The notes under the pieces: model-generated
What the model was told of the DNA's origin: nothing
Database searches by the model: none
The model's input: only the letters and a program-made list of their open reading frames with translations
Made by a program: the position numbers and the translations under genes
In this document: piece by piece, positions 6,549-14,012 of the stretch
Layout: each line of letters opens with the position of its first letter
Position numbering within the stretch: position 1 is the first letter of the stretch
Assembly (NCBI GenBank): GCA_944390505.1
Contig: CALXQF010000013.1
Span: forward strand, 1-17,119
Direction: 5' to 3'
From: an uncultured Clostridia bacterium
Lineage (GTDB): Bacteria; Bacillota; Clostridia; TANB77; CAG-508
DNA length: 17,119 bases

Positions 6549-7424
6549 TTATTCTATATTTTGAATTTGTTCTCTAATATCTTCTAATTCTGTCTTAGTG
6601 TCAATAACTAAATTGGTGATTTCTAATTTTCCAGATTTTGAACCAATGGTATTAGTTTCTCTATTCATTTCTTGCACTAAAAAATCAATTTTTTTACCAC
6701 ATGGTTTTTCTTCTTCTAACAGATTTTGAAACTGTAAAATATGGCTTTTTAGCCTAGTTACTTCCTCTTCTACAGATGATTTATCTGCAAATATAACTGT
6801 TTCTTGTGCTAATCTATTTTGATCTATAACATCAGTTTTTAAAATTTCCTTGACTCTCTCCTCTAATTTTACTACATATTCTTCAATAAGTCCAGTAGAA
6901 AGCTTAGAAATTTGATCTACATTTTTCTCTATATTTTGCAACCTTACTTCTAAATCTTGTTTTATTTTTAGCCCTTCAATACTTCTCATATCAATAAAAT
7001 TATCTAGTGCATTTTCCAAACATTCTGACATTTCGCTCCAAATAGTTTCTAAATTTTCTTCCGCAATTTGTATATTTAGGACATCTGGCATTTTAGCTAT
7101 TTCTGTTACATGTATTTTTCCTTCTATTCCTGTTTGTTCTGCCAAATTAGTTAATTCTTGTACATATAGGTTTGCTAATTCTTGGTTAAAAATAACATTT
7201 TTTCCTTCAATTCCATAATTGACATAATTGATAAAAACTTCTATTTTTCCTCTAGAAATTCGGTTTAAGACTGCTTTCCTAATTTTATCTTCTAAATAGA
7301 AGAGATTACGAGGTGCTTTAATTGAAATATCTGCGTATTTATGATTGACAGAACGAATTTCTACTAAATACTCTCGTCCCTCTTTTTCTAGTTTAGCTCT
7401 TCCAAAACCTGTCATGCTTTTCAT
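6549..7424 (-). CDS. yicC: YicC-family endoribonuclease
   Basis: YicC/YloC proteins are toroidal endoribonucleases implicated in RNA turnover. The 291-residue protein has the diagnostic N-terminus MKSMTGFGRA, the conserved EIRSVNHKYADISIKAPR segment (about 22-39) and the C-terminal signature FLVQEMNRETNTIGSKSGKLEIT, including the acidic and histidine-poor tail region DTKTELEDIREQIQNIE. Length is normal. The ribosome binding site AGAGGAAA precedes the ATG at 7424. It follows the Lys/Glu-rich membrane protein gene by 43 bp and precedes remA by 68 bp. The arrangement yicC-remA is widely conserved in Firmicutes. Confidence 0.95.
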   Translation of the reverse strand: MKSMTGFGRAKLEKEGREYLVEIRSVNHKYADISIKAPRNLFYLEDKIRKAVLNRISRGKIEVFINYVNYGIEGKNVIFNQELANLYVQELTNLAEQTGIEGKIHVTEIAKMPDVLNIQIAEENLETIWSEMSECLENALDNFIDMRSIEGLKIKQDLEVRLQNIEKNVDQISKLSTGLIEEYVVKLEERVKEILKTDVIDQNRLAQETVIFADKSSVEEEVTRLKSHILQFQNLLEEEKPCGKKIDFLVQEMNRETNTIGSKSGKLEITNLVIDTKTELEDIREQIQNIE

Positions 7425-7467
7425 TGACTATTTCCTCTTTCTTTATTCTATTTTGTTCATACTATGC

Positions 7468-8388
7468 TTATCTTTTCTTATTTTTAATGATTTCTTTCAT
7501 ATTATTAATAAAATATTGCTTTTTCATTTTTTTATAAATGATAATTGCCTTTGCAATGTAATAAATAGCAAATATATAGGTAATCATAACTGTAATCGGA
7601 ATGAATTTATCTGCCATCATGATATTGACATAAATTAAACTAATTGTGATAAGGGCTATTATTAAAACTTCAATTCCGTGGATTGCATGTCTTCCACTAT
7701 CTTTTTTGTAAGCATACTCAAAAGTTCCAATTGCAATTACTAATACTACTAAACTAAATACTTTCAAATCTACTAGAAATACAGCATTTTCAATGTTAAT
7801 AAATCCAAGAATAATAAAGTTGAAATAAAACATCATAATAACTGCTAAGCAGATGTTTTGAAATACTCTTGTATTGATTTTATTCAATTCTGCTTCTGGT
7901 ATTTGCTTATTAGACTTCATTTCTTTTTCAATAGTTTCTTGCATTTGTTTTATTTCATTTTTTGTTAATTGCTTCTTTTCATTTTTGTTAGTTATTTCGT
8001 TCTTTTCGTCATTGTTTTCTACTTCTTCTTTTTCATCATTTTCTGTTGAGGAAATTTGTTTACTATTCTTTTTATTTTCTTTTACTTCTTGCTTTTTTGA
8101 ATTTGCAGTATCTGCTTTAGAAGTAGAGTTTTTATTCTTACTAGCTTTACTAGCTGATGTTTTTACTGTAGTTTGTTTCTTTTTTGTTTGTTGTTTTTCC
8201 TTAGTATTCTGTTTTTGTTCCATCTCTTGTTTTTGCTCTTGTTTAATAGGGCTTTTGATTTGCTCGTTTTTTTCTTTTTTGTTATTTTCTTCTGCCTCTT
8301 TTACTTCTTCTTGTGTTTTATTGTTTACCTCTATTGTATTTTTATTACTATTTTTTTGTTCTGCACTTTTCTTTTTTTGATTTGGCAT
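7468..8388 (-). CDS. Lys/Glu-rich membrane protein of unknown function
   Basis: I do not recognise this 306-residue protein. Residues 1 to about 165 are low-complexity and dominated by Lys, Glu, Gln, Asn, Thr and Ser, presumably a disordered cytoplasmic tail. Four hydrophobic segments follow at about 177-196, 203-225, 238-257 and 262-284, and the protein ends in a basic tail. There is no signal peptide and no catalytic motif that I can see. The ribosome binding site GGGGAGGA begins right after the rsmE stop codon, and the ATG is 14 bp beyond it, so the gene is coupled to rsmE. The gene lies between rsmE and yicC in the run. The A/K-rich codons create long spurious frames on the opposite strand. 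Confidence 0.85.
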   Translation of the reverse strand: MPNQKKKSAEQKNSNKNTIEVNNKTQEEVKEAEENNKKEKNEQIKSPIKQEQKQEMEQKQNTKEKQQTKKKQTTVKTSASKASKNKNSTSKADTANSKKQEVKENKKNSKQISSTENDEKEEVENNDEKNEITNKNEKKQLTKNEIKQMQETIEKEMKSNKQIPEAELNKINTRVFQNICLAVIMMFYFNFIILGFINIENAVFLVDLKVFSLVVLVIAIGTFEYAYKKDSGRHAIHGIEVLIIALITISLIYVNIMMADKFIPITVMITYIFAIYYIAKAIIIYKKMKKQYFINNMKEIIKNKKR

Positions 8389-8402
8389 ATTTTGTTCCTC
8401 CC

Positions 8403-9146
8403 CTACATCTCATATTCATATATAATATTACTCATGATTACTAAAGAAGCTGTTTCTGTTCGTAAAATTCTATTTCCTAATGTAACTTTTCTGGCTCCCA
8501 CTTCTGTTAACTGATCTAGTTCATTTTTGTCAATTCCGCCTTCTGGTCCAATAACTACTCCTATTTTTAGATTAGGTGTATTTTCTAACTTTTTTAGTTC
8601 TTGCTTTAATGTAATATTTTCCTCATTTTCATATGCTAAAAGAACTAAATCAAATTCCGGAATTTTGTTACATAATTCTTTTAGTTCAATTGGCTTTGCA
8701 ATTGTGGGAATATAATCTCTTCCACTTTGCTTCGCAGCAGCTTCTGCTATTTTCTGCCATCTAGCCACTTTTTTAGTTTTCTCTTTCTCCTCTAATTTAA
8801 CAATACATCTTGACATCATTACTGGTACAATTTCTTTTGCCCCAATTTCTGTATTCTTTTGAATGATATATTCCATTTTATCTGCTTTTGGAATACCCTG
8901 AAAAATAGTAACTTGCACTTTTGGTTCTGTATTTGATTTTTGGTAATCTATGATGGTACAAGTAATATCATCTGATGTAATTTTAGTAATCTTTGTTTTA
9001 TAGTTTAAATTAGTTTCTTTATCGCAAATGAGAAGTTCATCATTTAATTTTGCTCTTAATACTTGTGAAATGTGTTTTACATCTTCACCTACTATTTGAA
9101 TATTACTATCATGAATTTGAGTAGTATTGATAAAAAACTTTGGCAT
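8403..9146 (-). CDS. rsmE: 16S rRNA (uracil1498-N3)-methyltransferase RsmE
   Basis: RsmE methylates N3 of U1498 in 16S rRNA of the small subunit using S-adenosylmethionine. The 247-residue protein has an N-terminal PUA-like domain (MPKFFIN..HISQVLRAK) and a C-terminal SPOUT domain. Visible SPOUT motifs are the GIPKADKMEYIIQKNTEIGAKEI segment, EAAAKQSGRDYIP, the SAM-binding knot VVIGPEGGIDKNEL (about 197-210) and LGNRILRTETA (about 222-232). The ATG at 9146 gives the usual family N-terminus, but its own ribosome binding site is weak; a perfect AGGAGG lies 30 bp further up (9176-9181). It is the first gene of the rsmE to gmk run and has its own promoter. Confidence 0.95.
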   Translation of the reverse strand: MPKFFINTTQIHDSNIQIVGEDVKHISQVLRAKLNDELLICDKETNLNYKTKITKITSDDITCTIIDYQKSNTEPKVQVTIFQGIPKADKMEYIIQKNTEIGAKEIVPVMMSRCIVKLEEKEKTKKVARWQKIAEAAAKQSGRDYIPTIAKPIELKELCNKIPEFDLVLLAYENEENITLKQELKKLENTPNLKIGVVIGPEGGIDKNELDQLTEVGARKVTLGNRILRTETASLVIMSNIIYEYEM

Positions 9147-9219
9147 TATTCTTTTGAAATAGTATTCTATTTCTTCCTCCTAGTATATATTGAATTTAGT
9201 AACTTGCTTTGACATTATC

Positions 9220-9248
9220 ATTATATAATAGTTTTATAAGTATTGCAA
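9220..9248 (-). promoter_or_regulatory. Sigma-A-type promoter for the rsmE-gmk run
   Basis: On the minus strand TTGCAA (9248-9243) and a perfect TATAAT (9225-9220) are separated by 17 bp. Transcription would start near 9213, leaving a leader of about 67 nt before the rsmE ATG. It lies downstream of the terminator-like hairpin at 9280-9324, which fits a transcription-unit boundary. Confidence 0.65.
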
Positions 9249-9279
9249 ATATATTTTTTCTTAAGTTTCACAAAGATAT

Positions 9280-9324
9280 AAAAAATATAGTGATTCTTTT
9301 ACACAATGTTATTGAATTCACTAT
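9280..9324 (-). terminator. Terminator-like hairpin after the cyclophilin gene
   Basis: On the minus strand ATAGTGAATTC (9324-9314) pairs with GAATCACTAT (9296-9287), a stem of about 10 bp with one bulged base, followed at once by a T6 run (9285-9280). It lies 48 bp past the cyclophilin stop codon. The loop is long (17 nt) and the stem AT-rich, so efficiency is uncertain. Confidence 0.5.
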
Positions 9325-9371
9325 ACTTTGCATTTTAATATTTATTTTCAAGTTAAAAATTGCTTATTATT

Positions 9372-10181
9372 TTAATAAGAATAGCTATATTGTTCCATTA
9401 ACCATGAGTAATAATCAAATACATCCAAAGTTTCTGGAATACCATAATCTACTCCATAAGTTTCAACTGTAATACTCTTAATAACTGGCTTTTCTTTTGG
9501 TGTGTCAGAAGCTATTTTATTTCCCTCTTCATCTTTTGGAGCTTCTTCACCTTCTTCTAGTTCACTATCTCTATAGTAAACTTCTGTATTAGCAATTTCT
9601 TCTACTACATCCATTCCTTCAATTACTTTTCCAAAAGCTGCATATACACCATCTAATGAGGTATTATCCTCTGTCATAATAAAGAATTGAGAACTTGCCG
9701 AATTATATCCTTGTGTTGTTAAAGCAGTACTTACACTACTATAATCTGTTCTTGCCATAGAGATAACGCCTTTTTCATGTTTCAAATTATTTTCGTTATA
9801 TCCATTTGCAATAAATTCACCTGGAATATTATATTCTTTATCTTCAGAAACATCATCCTGAATATCGCTTAAACTTGCATAACCAGAACCATCTCCATTT
9901 TTATCTCCACCTTGGATCATAAAATCTGGAATAGTTCTATGAAATGTAAGTCCATTATAAAATCCACGATTTGCTAAACGAATAAAATTAATAACTGTAT
10001 TTGGTGCTTTATCTGGGTAAAGTTCTATTTTAACAGTGCCATATCCTTCTACCTCCATAGTAGCAACAGGATTTGGAATATCTACTGTTAACTTTTTGTA
10101 AAAACCATAACTTACAAATGCAATTCCTGCAATTAGTAAAATAATCCCTAATATCAATAATATTCTAACAAAAACTTTCAT
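9372..10181 (-). CDS. Membrane-anchored cyclophilin-type peptidyl-prolyl isomerase
   Basis: This 269-residue protein is predicted to catalyse cis-trans isomerisation of prolyl bonds outside the membrane. A hydrophobic N-terminal segment (about 5-27) acts as an anchor or uncleaved signal; no lipobox cysteine is present. The cyclophilin domain follows (about 38-245): F80-H-R82-TIPDFMIQGGD with the catalytic arginine, GVISMAR, SASSQFFIMTED and DGVYAAFGKVIEGMDVV. An acidic insert EEGEEAPKDEEGNK separates the last strands, and a C-terminal extension of about 25 residues is rich in Tyr. The start at 10181 follows GGAGAAGAAAG. It follows disA by 142 bp; repeat element A fills most of that gap and ends about 10 bp before the ribosome binding site. 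Confidence 0.93.
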   Translation of the reverse strand: MKVFVRILLILGIILLIAGIAFVSYGFYKKLTVDIPNPVATMEVEGYGTVKIELYPDKAPNTVINFIRLANRGFYNGLTFHRTIPDFMIQGGDKNGDGSGYASLSDIQDDVSEDKEYNIPGEFIANGYNENNLKHEKGVISMARTDYSSVSTALTTQGYNSASSQFFIMTEDNTSLDGVYAAFGKVIEGMDVVEEIANTEVYYRDSELEEGEEAPKDEEGNKIASDTPKEKPVIKSITVETYGVDYGIPETLDVFDYYSWLMEQYSYSY

Positions 10182-10202
10182 TCTTTCTTCTCCTTTTCCT
10201 AC

Positions 10203-10294
10203 TGTGTCAGTTTTGGGACGTTCCTATTTTCTGACAAATTGTCAGTCATAGCTACGTCCCACGACTGACAATTTGTCAGTCTGGGGACACACCT
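10203..10294 (+). repeat. GTCAG/GGGACGT palindromic element, copy A
   Basis: This is a copy of the roughly 91-bp family, here with both ends TGTGTC (10203-10208) and GGACACACCT (10285-10294) able to pair. Inside are GGGACGT (10215-10221) with ACGTCCC (10254-10260), enclosing the palindrome CTGACAAATTGTCAG (10231-10245), then a second palindrome ACTGACAATTTGTCAGT (10264-10280). Folded, it would make a three-way junction. It sits between the disA stop (29 bp away) and the cyclophilin gene. Confidence 0.9.
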
Positions 10295-10323
10295 TATCTC
10301 TAAAAACTGTGCCTATTATATAA

Positions 10324-11403
10324 TTACAATATAAAATTGTCAAATACAAATTGTTCTTGCATACGTTTTAATGATTGCTTAATTGTTCTAGCTCTTACCT
10401 CTCCAATGCCATCTACATCATCTAGTTGCTGTAAATCAGCTTCTAAAATATGTTGAAAAGACTTGAATGACTTAACTAAATTATCAACAATATTGCTTGG
10501 CATTCTTGGCACTTTATTTAAAATTCTGTATCCTCTTGTATACACTGCTACTTCATCATAATTGTCAAAATCCTCATATCCCAATGCTTTTGCTAGTTTT
10601 TCTGCTATTAACAAATCATCATGTTCTAGATTCTGAATTTCTTCTAATACTTTTTCTGGTGTTCTTTTCTTGCCAGGAGCAATGTAGTCTTTAATAATTA
10701 ATAATTCCTCTTTTTCTAAGTCTCCTACTAGTTCTTCTAACTGCATTTCTAACAGTCTTCCTTCTTCCCCTAACTCAAAAATGGCTTTTTCTACTTCTTC
10801 TACTACTTTCATCACCATTTCGGCACGTTGAATTGCATTAATCACATTTTCTAATGTAACAATATCATTAAACTCATATTCATTTAATAAATTCAATTTA
10901 TTATCAAATACTTTTTTATATTTTTCTACTGTTTGTAATGCTTGGTTGGCTTTTGAAATCACTTTTGATGTATCTTCTAATACATAACGTGTATTTCCTT
11001 TGAAAATAGTAATAATACTTCTTCTTTGAGAAATACTAATTACTAAAGCCCCTGTTTGTTTTGCAGCACGTTCAGCAGTACGATGTCTTGTACCTGTTTC
11101 AGTAGTTGGAATGGTAGAAGATGGAATGAGTTGTGTGTTGGCATATAATATTTTTTTAAAATCTGCACTTAGTACAATAGCCCCATCCATTTTAGCTAAC
11201 TCATAAAGCCTAGAAGAAGTATAATCAATATCTAATTGAAATCCTCCATCTACTAAGTCGAGTACTTCTTTGTTATCTGCAATGACAATTAATGCACCTG
11301 TTTTCGCTTTCAAGATATTTTCCAATCCATCACAAATAGCAGTACCTGGTGCAATTGATTTTAAAATCTCGGTAATGATACTATCTTCTTTCTTGATTGC
11401 CAT
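10324..11403 (-). CDS. disA: DNA integrity scanning protein DisA, diadenylate cyclase
   Basis: DisA makes the second messenger c-di-AMP from two ATP and scans DNA, stopping synthesis at branched structures. The 359-residue protein has the DAC domain with the two signature motifs D73-G-A (KMDGAIVLS) and R106-H-R108 (GTRHRTAERAAKQT), a helical spine (about 150-290), and a C-terminal helix-hairpin-helix DNA-binding domain ending LDDVDGIGEVRARTIKQSL. Length and order match functional DisA. The ATG at 11403 follows AAGGAGG. It lies 13 bp after radA, the conserved radA-disA pairing of Firmicutes, in which RadA is known to interact with and restrain DisA. Confidence 0.97.
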   Translation of the reverse strand: MAIKKEDSIITEILKSIAPGTAICDGLENILKAKTGALIVIADNKEVLDLVDGGFQLDIDYTSSRLYELAKMDGAIVLSADFKKILYANTQLIPSSTIPTTETGTRHRTAERAAKQTGALVISISQRRSIITIFKGNTRYVLEDTSKVISKANQALQTVEKYKKVFDNKLNLLNEYEFNDIVTLENVINAIQRAEMVMKVVEEVEKAIFELGEEGRLLEMQLEELVGDLEKEELLIIKDYIAPGKKRTPEKVLEEIQNLEHDDLLIAEKLAKALGYEDFDNYDEVAVYTRGYRILNKVPRMPSNIVDNLVKSFKSFQHILEADLQQLDDVDGIGEVRARTIKQSLKRMQEQFVFDNFIL

Positions 11404-11416
11404 TTTAGCCTCCTTC

Positions 11417-12775
11417 TTATTTTAATCCCACTGCTTTCATTGCTTCATTGATATTTTTTACACCTATTATATCTAATTTAAACGATTCTTTCAATAGTTT
11501 CTTATTACTTTCTGGTATAATACAGGTTTGAAATCCGAGTTTTTCCGCTTCTTTTAATCTTTTTTCAATTAAGTTCACTGCTCTTACTTCTCCAGTTAAA
11601 CCTACTTCTCCAATCACAACTGTTTTTTTATCTATACTAATGTTTTTAAAACTAGAAGCACAAACTAAAACCATTCCTAAATCCACAGCTGGCTCATTAA
11701 TACGAATTCCACTAACAACATTCAAATAAATATCTTGTGTACCTAAAGCTAGTCCCGCCTTTTTTTCTAAAACAGCTACTAATAAAGTAAGTCTGTTATA
11801 ATCAATTCCATTTGCAGTTCTTCTAGGCATTCCAAATATACTTGGACTTGTTAACGCTTGGAGTTCAATAAGCAATGGTCTTGTTCCTTCCATTGTTGCA
11901 ACAATCACAGATCCTGATGGATTATCATCTCTTTCTGATATTAATACAGAAGAAGGATTTGTGATCTCTGTCATTCCCTCATTCTGCATTTCAAACATTC
12001 CTACTTCATTTGTTGAACCAAAACGATTTTTTACACTACGTAGAATACGATAAGAAAAATATCTCTCTCCTTCAATATATAACACTGTATCTACCATATG
12101 CTCTAAAACTCTAGGTCCTGCTATATTTCCTTCTTTAGTCACATGTCCTATAATAATAGTAGTAATTTCATTTCCTTTGCAAATACGCATAATACGGGCA
12201 GTGATTTCTCTTACTTGACTTACTGTTCCTGCTGCTGAAGATATTTCATCTGAATACATTGTTTGAATGGAATCAATAATCACCAATTTAGGTTTTATTT
12301 CTAAGATTGCATTTTCAATTAACTCAATATCTGTTTCTCCTAAAAATAAAATATCATCATTATGAATATTTAATCTGTCCGCTCTTAATTTAATTTGTTC
12401 AGCAGACTCTTCTCCTGATACATATAATACTTTTCCTTCTCCTTGTACTTTATCACAAAGTTGTAAAATGAGTGTTGATTTTCCTATACCCGGTTCTCCA
12501 CCTACTAAGATTAAGGAACCTTTTACTAATCCTCCTCCAAGTACACGGTCTAATTCCCCTATTCCTGTATGAGTACGTACTGCATCTTTCCCTACTACTT
12601 CGTTTAATTTCTTTGGTGTTACAATTTTGTTTTTACTTTGGCTAGTTGCTGTATCTTTAGCTAGTTTTTCTTCATAAAAAGTATTCCATTCATTACATCC
12701 AGGGCATTTTCCTAACCATTTTGTTGACTCATATCCACAACTGCTACATACAAATATTGTCTTTGTTTTTGCCAT
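11417..12775 (-). CDS. radA: DNA repair protein RadA
   Basis: RadA (Sms) is a RecA-like ATPase and branch-migration helicase used in recombination and repair. The 452-residue protein has an N-terminal four-cysteine zinc finger (C10, C13, C24, C27), Walker A GGEPGIGKST at about 92-101, Walker B VIIDSIQTM, the RadA-specific KNRFGSTNEVG motif near residue 250, and a C-terminal Lon-protease-like domain (about 290-452) ending VIPESNKKLL..IIGVKNINEAM. It is full length. The ribosome binding site AAGGAGAG (12783-12790) touches the edge of repeat element B, so an element has come to rest directly in the radA leader. It precedes disA by 13 bp. Confidence 0.97.
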   Translation of the reverse strand: MAKTKTIFVCSSCGYESTKWLGKCPGCNEWNTFYEEKLAKDTATSQSKNKIVTPKKLNEVVGKDAVRTHTGIGELDRVLGGGLVKGSLILVGGEPGIGKSTLILQLCDKVQGEGKVLYVSGEESAEQIKLRADRLNIHNDDILFLGETDIELIENAILEIKPKLVIIDSIQTMYSDEISSAAGTVSQVREITARIMRICKGNEITTIIIGHVTKEGNIAGPRVLEHMVDTVLYIEGERYFSYRILRSVKNRFGSTNEVGMFEMQNEGMTEITNPSSVLISERDDNPSGSVIVATMEGTRPLLIELQALTSPSIFGMPRRTANGIDYNRLTLLVAVLEKKAGLALGTQDIYLNVVSGIRINEPAVDLGMVLVCASSFKNISIDKKTVVIGEVGLTGEVRAVNLIEKRLKEAEKLGFQTCIIPESNKKLLKESFKLDIIGVKNINEAMKAVGLK

Positions 12776-12790
12776 TTTTGCTCTCCTTTT

Positions 12791-12883
12791 TGTGTCAGTC
12801 TTGGGACGTTCCTCAAAACTGACAAATTGTCAGTCATAGGTACGTCCCAGCACTGACAAATTGTCAGTTGTGGGGACACACCT
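12791..12883 (+). repeat. GTCAG/GGGACGT palindromic element, copy B (inverted partner of C)
   Basis: The copy runs from TGTGTCAGTC (12791) to GGGGACACACCT (ending 12883). It has the GGGACGT/ACGTCCC stem, the palindrome CTGACAAATTGTCAG and a second palindrome CTGACAAATTGTCAG. By hand alignment it is identical to copy C at about 83 of 91 positions, and the outermost 22 bp (12793-12814) match 13991-14012 perfectly in inverted orientation. It lies 23 bp after the transposase stop codon and directly abuts the radA ribosome binding site. Confidence 0.92.
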
Positions 12884-12906
12884 ATCGTCTATAACACTTT
12901 ATTTTG

Positions 12907-13695
12907 CTATGTTCTTTCTTCTTTATTTTTAATTGCTCTATATATCATTCTTTCAGTAACTCCTAAAATTCTTGCTAATTGTTTTTTCCCTATTTTTGGT
13001 ATTTGTGCTAGTTGATATATAATTTCATCTCTTTTTTTAATATCAAAAGTTTGTATTGCTAAAAAATTATTACTTTTGAGGACTTCCTTCACTTTTTCAA
13101 TTGCTTCATCATCATCTAATGCTCTTTTCTCTACCATTTCCATTTCGATTTCTTCTTCTAAACAGCTCTTGTAATTCTTATGAAAATATAAAAAATCTTT
13201 TACATCATCATTAAAATAATGCAAGATTATAGAAGTATCGATTAAATTTGATTTTTTTACGTATTCATGATAACTACTCCAGTTATAATCTATAGACTTA
13301 CAAATTCCCGATTTTTTTGGATTATAGTGAATATATCTTAATGTATTAAGTAAATATTCCAAAGATTCTACACATTTGCTATTAAATCTGTTATAAAATA
13401 CATGTCCTATTCTTTTATATTTTTTATTAAAATAGCAAGCATAACTAGTTGCTAGTGATTGTATTATTTTAGATATATCTTCTTTTTTATTACGAATTAA
13501 CAAGTGGACATGATTATTCATTAATACATATGCATATAGGTCATAATCATATTTTTCTTTTGTGTTTTTCAAATATTTTAGAAATTTCCTTTTATCCTCT
13601 TCATCAAAAAAAATTTCTTGTTGGTTAATACTACGAAGTATAACATGATATACATTTGAGTACGATTTTTTATATTGTCTAGCTATTCTGGGCAT
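12907..13695 (-). CDS. REP-associated tyrosine transposase (RAYT, Y1/IS200-like) with C-terminal helix-turn-helix
   Basis: This 262-residue protein is a single-domain HUH endonuclease of the Y1_Tnp/RAYT type, which nicks hairpin-bearing single-stranded DNA and joins covalently through tyrosine. Landmarks counted from the ATG at 13695: N-terminal YHVILRSINQQEIFF, the metal-binding HUH motif N61-H62-V-H64-LLI, GHVFYNRF (97-104), and RYIHYNP (120-126), where Y121 or Y124 would be the nucleophile. A C-terminal extension (about 231-256) contains a helix-turn-helix, KIGKKQLARILGVTERMIYRAI. The frame extends to a TTG at 13713, but AAAGGAGAG before 13695 fixes the start there. The gene is intact and flanked by inverted copies B and C of the palindromic repeat, its likely substrates. 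Confidence 0.92.
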   Translation of the reverse strand: MPRIARQYKKSYSNVYHVILRSINQQEIFFDEEDKRKFLKYLKNTKEKYDYDLYAYVLMNNHVHLLIRNKKEDISKIIQSLATSYACYFNKKYKRIGHVFYNRFNSKCVESLEYLLNTLRYIHYNPKKSGICKSIDYNWSSYHEYVKKSNLIDTSIILHYFNDDVKDFLYFHKNYKSCLEEEIEMEMVEKRALDDDEAIEKVKEVLKSNNFLAIQTFDIKKRDEIIYQLAQIPKIGKKQLARILGVTERMIYRAIKNKEERT

Positions 13696-13810
13696 TATTT
13701 TCTCTCCTTTCAAAATAATTCTAACTTGATAAATTAATGCCCCCTATTAACTATCCAAATATTATTGATTTTTAATATATCATATTTTCATGTAAAAATC
13801 TACATAAAAA

Positions 13811-13836
13811 GAAAAAAATGGTATAATCTACCATTT
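13811..13836 (-). terminator. Intrinsic terminator between GH15 and the transposase
   Basis: On the minus strand AAATGGTA (13836-13829) pairs with TACCATTT (13823-13816) around a 5-nt loop, and the 3' arm runs directly into a T7 tract (13818-13812). The 8-bp stem is compact, making this the best terminator in the window. The rest of the gap before the transposase start (13696-13810) is AT-rich and shows no convincing promoter. Confidence 0.65.
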
Positions 13837-13921
13837 AATCTTTATAATAATATTTTTTGTAGAAAAAAATTGCGCAAAAGACATTTTTGCAAAAGCAGTT
13901 ATAGGCAATAATTCGAGACAT

Positions 13922-14012
13922 AGGTCTGTCCCCTAAGCTGACATTTTGTCAGTACTGGGACGTACCTATGACTGACAATTTGTCATTTTAGAGGAACGTC
14001 CCAAGACTGACA
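13922..14012 (-). repeat. GTCAG/GGGACGT palindromic element, copy C (overlaps GH15 3' end)
   Basis: Read on the minus strand the copy begins TGTCAGTCTTGGGACG (14012 downwards) and ends GGGGACAGACCT (at 13922), 91 bp, the same length as the core of B and D. It has the GGGACGT/ACGTCCC stem and palindromes around GACAAATTGTC and CTGACAAAATGTCAG. Its first 25 bases lie inside the GH15 coding frame and provide that gene's stop codon. It is the only one of the four copies in this orientation. Confidence 0.92.

Larger units (their letters stand above)
12793..14012 (-). mobile_element. RAYT transposase unit bounded by 91-bp inverted elements B and C
   Basis: The single Y1-type transposase gene is enclosed by two inverted copies of the palindromic element, with TGTCAG ends facing outwards and ACACACCT/AGACCT ends facing the gene. 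The outer 22 bp are perfect inverted repeats. The unit is 1220 bp. No target-site duplication is seen at the edges (TTTTG outside the left, AACATT outside the right), which fits single-strand HUH transposition. That the whole unit moves as one is inference; the alternative is a resident transposase with two independently inserted copies. Confidence 0.55.

Noticed and set aside
7874..8514. Long plus-strand frames rich in Phe, Leu, Cys and Ser
   Set aside because: They are the antisense of the A/K-rich coding sequence of the membrane protein gene; the composition is a mirror of AAA/GAA codons.
9209..9229. Plus-strand promoter TTGACA...TATAAT
   Set aside because: The boxes are only about 9 bp apart, far short of the 16-18 bp needed, and no plus-strand gene follows.
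10203..10294. Element A as an intrinsic terminator for disA
   Set aside because: No T-run follows any of its stems on the minus strand, and the same sequence occurs in three other contexts, so it is better described as a repeat.
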